From contig JAFAUR010000848.1 in the NCBI GenBank assembly GCA_019243205.1, forward strand, positions 1 through 44,350: DNA of 44,350 nt. The letters are read 5' to 3'. The DNA comes from Acidobacteriaceae bacterium. Its GTDB lineage: Bacteria; Acidobacteriota; Terriglobia; Bryobacterales; Bryobacteraceae. This document shows positions 37,855 to 44,350 of the stretch, in pieces; the first letter of the stretch is position 1; every line of letters starts with the position of its first letter. The notes beneath the pieces are model-generated. The model ran no database searches. It saw only the letters and a program-made list of their open reading frames with translations, and was not told where the DNA came from. The position numbers were made by a program, and so were the translations under genes.

Positions 37855-39168
37855 TTGCGTTATCTACCGAAATCGGATTCCGAGCGGCGCCAGATGTTAG
37901 ACGCCATCGGGTTGAAATCTGAAGAAGATCTCATTGCCTATCTCCCGTCGGATGTCCGCTTTGACAAACGACTGGCGATTGATGACGGCAAAAGCGAATA
38001 CGAAATCGTCGATTATTTCCGGGCACGCTCAGCTGAAACGGCTGTAGGTTACGCCAGTTTCCTGGGAGCCGGCGTCTACAATCATTACCGGCCCGTGGTG
38101 GTTGAAACGGTGGTGTCGCGCGGCGAGTTTCTTACGGCTTACACGCCCTATCAACCGGAAATTTCGCAAGGGACGCTGACCAGCATCTTTGAGTTCCAGA
38201 CCATGGTGTGCCAGCTGACGGGCATGGAAGTAGCGAATGCTTCGATGTACGACGGTTCGTCGGCGGTGCCGGAAGCGGCCATGATGGCGGTTCGGATTAC
38301 GCGGCGGGACAAAGTTCTGGTCGCGCGAACGGTACATCCTGAATACCGGCAGGTCCTCCAGACCTACACGCAGCACCAGGGGATTCCGCTCGAAGAGATC
38401 GGATATGACAAAAAGGGCCGCCTCGATTTGGACGATCTCAGAAAGAAGCTGAACGAAGACGTAGCCGCGATCATTGTGCAGACGCCGAATTTTTTCGGCC
38501 TCCTGGAACAGCTTGGCGAGATGAAACGACTGGTGGCAGCGAAAGGCGCGCTGCTGGTGGTCGTGTTTACGGAGGCTGCTGCACTTGGCATCATTGAGCC
38601 GCCGCGGGACGCGGATGTTGTCGTCGGCGAATTGCAAAGTTTCGCCATTTCGCCGAGCTATGGTGGCCCTTACGTAGGTATCATCGCGACACTTGAAAAG
38701 TACATACGGCAGATACCGGGACGACTGGTCGGTGAAACCACAGATGCTGCCGGGCACAGAGCCTTCTGCCTGACACTGGCCACGCGAGAGCAACACATTC
38801 GCCGCGAGAAGGCGACCTCGAATATCTGTACCAATCAGGCGCTACTGGCGTTGATGGCCACGGTCTTCATGACGCTGTATGGAAAAGAAGGTTTGCGCGA
38901 ACTGGCGGTCCAGAATTTATCGAAAGCGCATTACCTTGCCGGAAAGCTGCCGCTGCGATTCGACGCGCCGTTCTTCAATGAGTTTGTCATCACCGCGAAC
39001 GGCAGGTCCCCGGAAGAGATCAATTCCAAGCTGCTCGAGCAGAAGATTATCGGTGGGTTGCCGCTGGGCCGTTTCTATCCGGAACTGACGAATTGCATGC
39101 TGCTGTGTGCGACGGAAATGAACAAGCGGAGCGACATGGATGCTGTCGCTTCCGCATTCAAGAACTAG
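37855..39168 (+). CDS. gcvPA: glycine dehydrogenase (decarboxylating) subunit 1
   Basis: MRYLPKSDSERRQMLDAIG, SFLGAGVYNHYRP; probable TTG start. Confidence 0.96.
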   Translation: MRYLPKSDSERRQMLDAIGLKSEEDLIAYLPSDVRFDKRLAIDDGKSEYEIVDYFRARSAETAVGYASFLGAGVYNHYRPVVVETVVSRGEFLTAYTPYQPEISQGTLTSIFEFQTMVCQLTGMEVANASMYDGSSAVPEAAMMAVRITRRDKVLVARTVHPEYRQVLQTYTQHQGIPLEEIGYDKKGRLDLDDLRKKLNEDVAAIIVQTPNFFGLLEQLGEMKRLVAAKGALLVVVFTEAAALGIIEPPRDADVVVGELQSFAISPSYGGPYVGIIATLEKYIRQIPGRLVGETTDAAGHRAFCLTLATREQHIRREKATSNICTNQALLALMATVFMTLYGKEGLRELAVQNLSKAHYLAGKLPLRFDAPFFNEFVITANGRSPEEINSKLLEQKIIGGLPLGRFYPELTNCMLLCATEMNKRSDMDAVASAFKN

Positions 39169-39174
39169 AGAAAA

Positions 39175-40677
39175 ATGATCAAGCAGGTCACCAGGCACAT
39201 TGTTCAGAACGAGCCGCTGCTGTTTGAGCAGAGCTCGCCCGGTAAAAAGGGATATCAACTGCCGGCGCTCGATGTACCCGAGTCAGATCCGGAGAAAGTG
39301 CTGGGCCGGGAGAACGTTCGCGATGAAATCGACGGTTTTCCCGAAGTAAGCGAGTTTGAGGCGCTTCGACATTTCACTCGCCTGTCGACCTGGAACTACG
39401 CAATTGACCTGGGCCTCTATCCCTTGGGCTCCTGCACGATGAAGTACAACCCGCGCATCAACGAACTGGTAGCCCGTACTGAGGGCGTCGCCTGGGCTCA
39501 TCCGTATCAGCCGGAAAGCCTTTCCCAAGGCTGCATGGAAGTGATTGCGGCGCTCGAATCGGCTTTGGCCGAAATTACGGGCATGGATGCGGTCACACTG
39601 CAACCCGCAGCTGGAGCGCACGGAGAGTTCACGGGCATTCTGATGATCCGCGCCCTCCTTGAATCGCGGGGGAATGCTCGTAAGAAGATCCTCGTTCCCG
39701 ATTCTGCGCACGGAACGAATCCGGCTACGGCGATGATGGTCGGCTATACCGTCGAAAACATCAAGTCGAACGATCGGGGAATGGTGGACCTCGGCGTCCT
39801 AGAGCGCGTTGTGACGGAAGATGTTGCGGGCCTGATGATTACGAACCCGAACACCGTCGGAGTGTTCGAAGAGAATATCCGAAAAATCTGCGCCACCCTG
39901 CATGATAAGGGCGCGCTCGTGTACATGGACGGCGCGAACATGAACGCGCTCGTCGGCGTGGCACGTCCCGGCGATTTCGGTGTTGACGTGATGCACCTGA
40001 ACCTGCACAAGACCTTTTCCACGCCGCATGGCGGAGGAGGACCGGGATCGGGCGCGGTGGCGGTGGCGAAAGTGCTTACGCCGTTTCTGCCGGGACCTCG
40101 GCTGAAGCGCGAAGGCGACAAATGGCACTGGAACTACGACCTGCCGCAATCGACCGGCCGCGTTCGGGCCTACTACGGGAATTTCGGAGTTCTTGTGCGC
40201 GCGCTGGCCTATATCATGGCGCATGGCGGAAATGGGCTGCGACAGGCAACTCTCGACGCCTTACTGAATGCGAACTATATTCGCACGCTGCTCGAACCCT
40301 ACTACGAACTCGCGTACAAAGCGCCGAGCATGCATGAGTGCGTGTTCAGCGATGACCGCCAGGCGAAGCACGGTATAAGAACCGGAGATGTTGCGAAACG
40401 TCTGATCGATTACGGCTTCCACCCTTATACGGTCAGCTTCCCGCTCATTGTGCGCGGCGCGATGATGATCGAGCCGACGGAGACCGAAGGCAAGCGCGAT
40501 CTGGATGCGTTCATTGACGCGATGATTTCAATTGCAAAGGAAGTGGAAGAGACGCCGGAACTGGTGGCGAAAGCTCCGCACTCGACACGAACGTTACGAG
40601 TGGATGAAGTGACGGCGGCGCGCAAACCAGTCGTGCGTTGGATTCCGCGGTCTACCGCGAGCCAAGCAGCCGATTAG
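39175..40677 (+). CDS. gcvPB: glycine dehydrogenase (decarboxylating) subunit 2
   Basis: PLP-lysine region MHLNLHKTFSTPHGGGGPG; YPLGSCTMKYNPRIN. Confidence 0.97.
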   Translation: MIKQVTRHIVQNEPLLFEQSSPGKKGYQLPALDVPESDPEKVLGRENVRDEIDGFPEVSEFEALRHFTRLSTWNYAIDLGLYPLGSCTMKYNPRINELVARTEGVAWAHPYQPESLSQGCMEVIAALESALAEITGMDAVTLQPAAGAHGEFTGILMIRALLESRGNARKKILVPDSAHGTNPATAMMVGYTVENIKSNDRGMVDLGVLERVVTEDVAGLMITNPNTVGVFEENIRKICATLHDKGALVYMDGANMNALVGVARPGDFGVDVMHLNLHKTFSTPHGGGGPGSGAVAVAKVLTPFLPGPRLKREGDKWHWNYDLPQSTGRVRAYYGNFGVLVRALAYIMAHGGNGLRQATLDALLNANYIRTLLEPYYELAYKAPSMHECVFSDDRQAKHGIRTGDVAKRLIDYGFHPYTVSFPLIVRGAMMIEPTETEGKRDLDAFIDAMISIAKEVEETPELVAKAPHSTRTLRVDEVTAARKPVVRWIPRSTASQAAD

Positions 40678-41464
40678 CGGCGTCGGTAACTGTTTCGACC
40701 GCCAGTTCGGATAGCGGATTGTGGTGCAGAGTTTCGACCTGTTTGCCGCGCGGGCTCCAGACCTCCGGTGACGTGGGGCCAAAAAGAGCGAGCACGGGCA
40801 CACCAACTGCAGCGGCTAAATGTGTGATACCCGAATCGTTGCCGATGTAGAGCTGGGCGGCCGCCAGCCATGCGGCCAATTTGTCAAGGTGTTCAAAGCG
40901 CACAGCGCTATCGAGTGACTCCTCCGGTCCGGCTACCCAGTTAGCATCCAGGGGCAATTCCTTTGCAAGCTGCTGGTATCGGTCGAGCGGCCAATTCTTC
41001 TTCGTGCTGCCCGAAAAGGGATGGATAACTGCCATCCTGCCGTATGAGGGCGCAGAGACGTTGATCTTTGGTGCGAGGCCGCGGGGCGCGCCCACTTGGC
41101 GGCTGAAGAAGTCGCACGCGTGCTCCTTGTACCCTGCGGGCGGCAACGCCGCGTAGAATGTTGAGGGAACACCGGAAGCCCGCACAACGTGACGGAATTC
41201 GGGGCGATTCGTTCCATACCAGCTGACGACCGAGTCGAATTCGGAAAGCCGCTTTTGCAGACGACGGTCGGCTTCGTCATCCCCAATTCCAGCAGCGTCG
41301 ATGCCGGTGGAAGACAAGGGTCTCACGATGTCAGCGAACTGCAGGACCGGAACAATTGGGCGCGAAATCCAGATTTCCGTGTAGTCGGCTTTCACATGTT
41401 CCATCGCCGGGAACGTCAGAATGCAATCTCCAATGCCTCCCGGGCGCACAAGAAGACGGCGCAT
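40652..41464 (-). CDS. glycosyltransferase family 9 (heptosyltransferase-like)
   Basis: IHPFSGSTKKNWPLDRYQQLAKEL, YIGNDSGITHLAAAVGVPVLALFGPTSPEVWSPRG; overlaps the gcvPB 3' end by 26 nt (convergent). Confidence 0.9.
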   Translation of the reverse strand: MRRLLVRPGGIGDCILTFPAMEHVKADYTEIWISRPIVPVLQFADIVRPLSSTGIDAAGIGDDEADRRLQKRLSEFDSVVSWYGTNRPEFRHVVRASGVPSTFYAALPPAGYKEHACDFFSRQVGAPRGLAPKINVSAPSYGRMAVIHPFSGSTKKNWPLDRYQQLAKELPLDANWVAGPEESLDSAVRFEHLDKLAAWLAAAQLYIGNDSGITHLAAAVGVPVLALFGPTSPEVWSPRGKQVETLHHNPLSELAVETVTDAANRLLGSR

Positions 41465-41473
41465 GGAAAAAGG

Positions 41474-42781
41474 TCAAAATCCGTATAGCTGGCGCGCGTT
41501 CTCGCGCATGACCATATGCGCGAGTTCTTTCGCACGATCAGCTGTGATTTCACCATCACGCAGCATGCCGGTCAAAGCAACCCCCAGCGCAAGGCGGCCG
41601 TAGTGGGAGCCGATCCAGGCAGTCTCTTCCCAGCCAACGTCTTTCGAAAAGGGACTCGCGTCAGAACCATAGAGAACGCGGTAGGGAACCGACTCCAGGT
41701 ACAGGCGAATTGCGCGAGCCGCTTCGGCCGGATAGGTCAAGTAATCGAGACCGGACATATCGACGTACACGTTCGGCTTTAGAATCAGCGCCGCTGCTTC
41801 CCGAGTGAATGGCCAGCCGCCATGCAGCATGACGAATCTGGTCCGTCTCAAACCGGGGTCGTTGAACAACGATTCGAGGGGCACAGGGTCTGCGTTCGCA
41901 ACTCGGAAATAGCTACCCACACCTACGGCACAGTGAATATGAATCGGGAGATTCAGACGACCTGCTTCGGAGCAGAGGAATCGAAACACATAATCCTGCA
42001 GAATCTTGTACTCCTCCGGAGTCGGCTCGGAGGAACGGGCGTATATGGAGTAAACGCGCTCGGCGCTCTCACGCTGGGGATTGCTGATCTCCAGATTGCG
42101 GAGGTAAGCAATCTCGAACTTCAAAGCAACCGCACCGTTTCCCTTCCAGGTCTCGAGCGTGTGCGAGATGAACGTGAGGTATTCGTCGAAAGTGGCGGGC
42201 AGTTGCTTCATGTTCTCTTCGCGCAAGAACCGGCTGAGCAGGGCTTCTTCGCTGTTGAAGAACGCTTTATGCTCGGGATCTTTGGCCTTGGCAGCCGCGT
42301 TATCAAGCGGAAAAAGGAAGCAGTCGACGAACGGCACCCACTTGAAGCGATCGTTCGGAAGTCCCCGCCCCATGGCCACCCGATTGGCGAGCATGATGTC
42401 AGTGTTGGTCTTATTCAACACCCAGGAAGGATAAAGATCGCCGCGCGATTTTTCCTCTTGGGCTTTTCTGCCCGAGATGTCCTTCGTCGTGCCGAACAAG
42501 GCCTGGTCCGCTTCAGCAAAATACGAGCTTCCGTTGGTAAACGGGGCCGGCAGCGCCGGATCCTGGATAGCGTCAGCAGGAAGAGCGTCGAAATCGCGAT
42601 CGTCTTCGCCGGCGCCCGTAACTTTAACCGGGTGGGCGTGATTGTCGATCGCGGTAATGTGGGCCAATTCCGAGGCAATCGCGTCGTCGACGGACAAGTT
42701 TGCTGGGTCGCGGCGGCTGCACGAAGCTGCAAACAGGCACACAGCTATAGCGACGGGGAATGAGGATCGGCCCATCGACAC
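41474..42781 (-). CDS. amidohydrolase-family lipoprotein
   Basis: Lipobox-like LFAASC; IDNHAHPVK metal motif, HIHCAVGVGSYF, FVMLHGGWPF, YGSDASPF. Confidence 0.82.
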   Translation of the reverse strand: MSMGRSSFPVAIAVCLFAASCSRRDPANLSVDDAIASELAHITAIDNHAHPVKVTGAGEDDRDFDALPADAIQDPALPAPFTNGSSYFAEADQALFGTTKDISGRKAQEEKSRGDLYPSWVLNKTNTDIMLANRVAMGRGLPNDRFKWVPFVDCFLFPLDNAAAKAKDPEHKAFFNSEEALLSRFLREENMKQLPATFDEYLTFISHTLETWKGNGAVALKFEIAYLRNLEISNPQRESAERVYSIYARSSEPTPEEYKILQDYVFRFLCSEAGRLNLPIHIHCAVGVGSYFRVANADPVPLESLFNDPGLRRTRFVMLHGGWPFTREAAALILKPNVYVDMSGLDYLTYPAEAARAIRLYLESVPYRVLYGSDASPFSKDVGWEETAWIGSHYGRLALGVALTGMLRDGEITADRAKELAHMVMRENARQLYGF

Positions 42782-42784
42782 GGG

Positions 42785-43276
42785 CTATTCAATGGAGACA
42801 GGCACGCGAACGTCGACAGTGCCAGGGCGGAAACACATCTGATCGTTGCACGCCTGGTAATGGATTTTGCCAATCATGGTTGCAGAACCGGCAGCGACGC
42901 CCGGAGGCGCCTTGAACTGGGTGTTTACCTGGATGGTACCGGTGAAAACGGAAAGCTCCTGATTGCCTACCTTGATTCGCTCCGGTGGTGGGAAGGTCTC
43001 ACCCCGTGCCTGTAAAGGCCCGGAGGTCCATTCGATCGAAAGCGGAATAAGGAACGCATCCGCCGGCTTATTGCTGTTGACGTGCAAGCCGGGAGAGATT
43101 GTCACCTTTAGCGGCGCGGTCGCGGTCGCGCCCCGCTTGATGGTTATCAGATCCGGAGCGATGACCCTGAGCTTATTTTGCTGGCCGAACAAGAATGACG
43201 CTGGGCAAAGCACCAGCGCGAGCGGCAGTAGTCTCCTTGTCCGCGAGCAGCTTTTCAATTTCCTGCGAATATTCAT
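42785..43276 (-). CDS. secreted DsbD N-terminal-like (thiol-disulfide interchange) domain protein
   Basis: Signal peptide RRLLPLALVLCPASFLFGQQ; GKIHYQACNDQMCFRPGTVDVRVPV. Confidence 0.75.
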   Translation of the reverse strand: MNIRRKLKSCSRTRRLLPLALVLCPASFLFGQQNKLRVIAPDLITIKRGATATAPLKVTISPGLHVNSNKPADAFLIPLSIEWTSGPLQARGETFPPPERIKVGNQELSVFTGTIQVNTQFKAPPGVAAGSATMIGKIHYQACNDQMCFRPGTVDVRVPVSIE

Positions 43277-43799
43277 TTCTTCCGGCAAGACCAACATAAG
43301 GCGCGGCGATCCTTCTCTCCCTGTCGATGATGAAGGTAGTCGGGAGGGCGTCCACGCCACCGTATAACTGGCCGACACTGTCATTCCCGAGAAGCACTCG
43401 ATAATTCATCTTGTGTTCGGCGATAAAAGGCTTGATGGCCGCCCAGCCATCCTCGTCCATGGAGATCCCGAGCACTTCGAAACCGCGCGACTTATATTGC
43501 TGCTCGAACTGGATGAACCAGGGAATTTCGAGTCCACAGGGACCGCACCAGGTTGCCCAGAAATTGAGCAAAACGACTTTACCGCGGTAATCGCTGAGCT
43601 TCACATCCGCTCCGGTCGCATCCTTCAATGTGAAGTCGGGTGCGAGGTGGCGGTTACCTGCGCTCGCCGAGGACGGTTTACCGTTTTGTTTGGTAAATCC
43701 GGCGCGTGTCCATGAGGGCAAGTCTGAACAGGAAACGCAGACAAGCACGGCCACAACGGCCAGACAGGCAGAGGATTTAGACAAGCCTAGTACCCACAT
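43173..43799 (-). CDS. TlpA-like thioredoxin-fold protein
   Basis: GKVVLLNFWATWCGPCGLEIPWF (CxxC), N-terminal lipobox-like CVSC. Confidence 0.93.
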   Translation of the reverse strand: MWVLGLSKSSACLAVVAVLVCVSCSDLPSWTRAGFTKQNGKPSSASAGNRHLAPDFTLKDATGADVKLSDYRGKVVLLNFWATWCGPCGLEIPWFIQFEQQYKSRGFEVLGISMDEDGWAAIKPFIAEHKMNYRVLLGNDSVGQLYGGVDALPTTFIIDRERRIAAPYVGLAGRNEYSQEIEKLLADKETTAARAGALPSVILVRPAK

Positions 43800-43820
43800 C
43801 TCAGTTTAGTACCCTACCGG

Positions 43821-44315
43821 TCAGCATCGAACGGAACTGTTCAGGGTTGTGTTGAACCAGGCAGCGCGCCGTTGTCGAAACCGAGTCGCGAGCGTGTAAT
43901 GTTCACATTCCGGGACGCCCGCGTGCAACCAGGCAGCGGTATCGCAAAAGCTTTCACAAACGTATTCACGCCAGCGGCGAACGTTTCTGTCCAGAGACTC
44001 TTTTTTGACTGAGGAAGATTCGCCGAGTTCACCGTGAGCAGCTAACCGGCCCTCATTTTGGAGTAGTGCCGCGTATTCGTTTCTACTCCGATTGTTGAGC
44101 CGGGCCCACACAAAATGAAACAGTTCATGGATCAGGATCAGGCGCAATTGCTTCGGCGAGCGAAGTAAGCAGGTTTCAAGAACAATGCGGCGCTGCCGGA
44201 TGAAACTGGCGGCGTGAACGGGCGTCCCTTTGCCCGCATGACCACTGAGCAATTTCCCACGGGACGCCGTTAGATCCGGTTTAACCGAGATTGCGATCGG
44301 GCCGCCGACCAACAC
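43821..44315 (-). CDS. putative metallopeptidase-like protein (HExxH)
   Basis: LILIHELFHFVW contains HELFH; otherwise unrecognised. Start may lie further upstream, near the window edge. Confidence 0.55.
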   Translation of the reverse strand: MLVGGPIAISVKPDLTASRGKLLSGHAGKGTPVHAASFIRQRRIVLETCLLRSPKQLRLILIHELFHFVWARLNNRSRNEYAALLQNEGRLAAHGELGESSSVKKESLDRNVRRWREYVCESFCDTAAWLHAGVPECEHYTLATRFRQRRAAWFNTTLNSSVRC

Positions 44316-44350
44316 TGGTATCCGGTTGCATATCGTTCGGATCCGTCGAC

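Noticed and set aside
38029-38796. - strand 255-aa ORF
   Set aside because: Antisense to gcvPA; His/Arg-rich shadow-frame composition.
41822-42763. + strand 313-aa ORF
   Set aside because: Antisense shadow of the amidohydrolase gene, no coherent domain.
1-44350. CRISPR arrays, transposons, prophage, rRNA, toxin-antitoxin or known defence genes
   Set aside because: No regularly spaced direct repeats, transposase/integrase/phage motifs, rRNA or recognisable defence proteins were seen on either strand.

Overview
The window is a dense, high-coding-density bacterial chromosome segment. Gene content and style suggest an Acidobacteriota-like organism, but this is inference: there is no rRNA marker in the window. 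I saw no CRISPR array, transposase, integrase or rRNA. Recognisable loci are: a glycosyltransferase-39-like membrane protein; an ABC importer made of a fused double permease and an MgtE_N-like/ABC/AAA_assoc_C-like ATPase; a two-subunit Tat-exported molybdenum hydroxylase; a stomatin/NfeD pair; a patatin/outer-membrane-barrel (type Vd-like) protein; a DUF2231-Rieske protein; RNase J; a peptidase C26 amidotransferase; tRNA-Gln(TTG); a TPR-secretin with two pseudopilins; smpB; pepA; glgC; a sodium:solute symporter with an untracked 49-aa membrane ORF upstream; an orphan NtrC-type regulator followed by gcvT-gcvH-gcvPA-gcvPB; a GT9; an amidohydrolase lipoprotein; and a TlpA/DsbD-N pair with overlapping reading frames. 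The signals most worth follow-up are: (1) a ~141-nt leader upstream of the ABC ATPase with a 10-bp closing helix and two internal hairpins; (2) a perfect 12-bp long-range inverted repeat abutting the ribosome-binding site of the NtrC-type regulator; (3) the 49-aa membrane ORF upstream of the symporter; (4) the unusual ATPase domain architecture with no binding protein nearby; (5) the ~104-nt out-of-frame overlap in which a signal peptide is encoded inside tlpA. No known system was identified as definitively novel; these are candidates.
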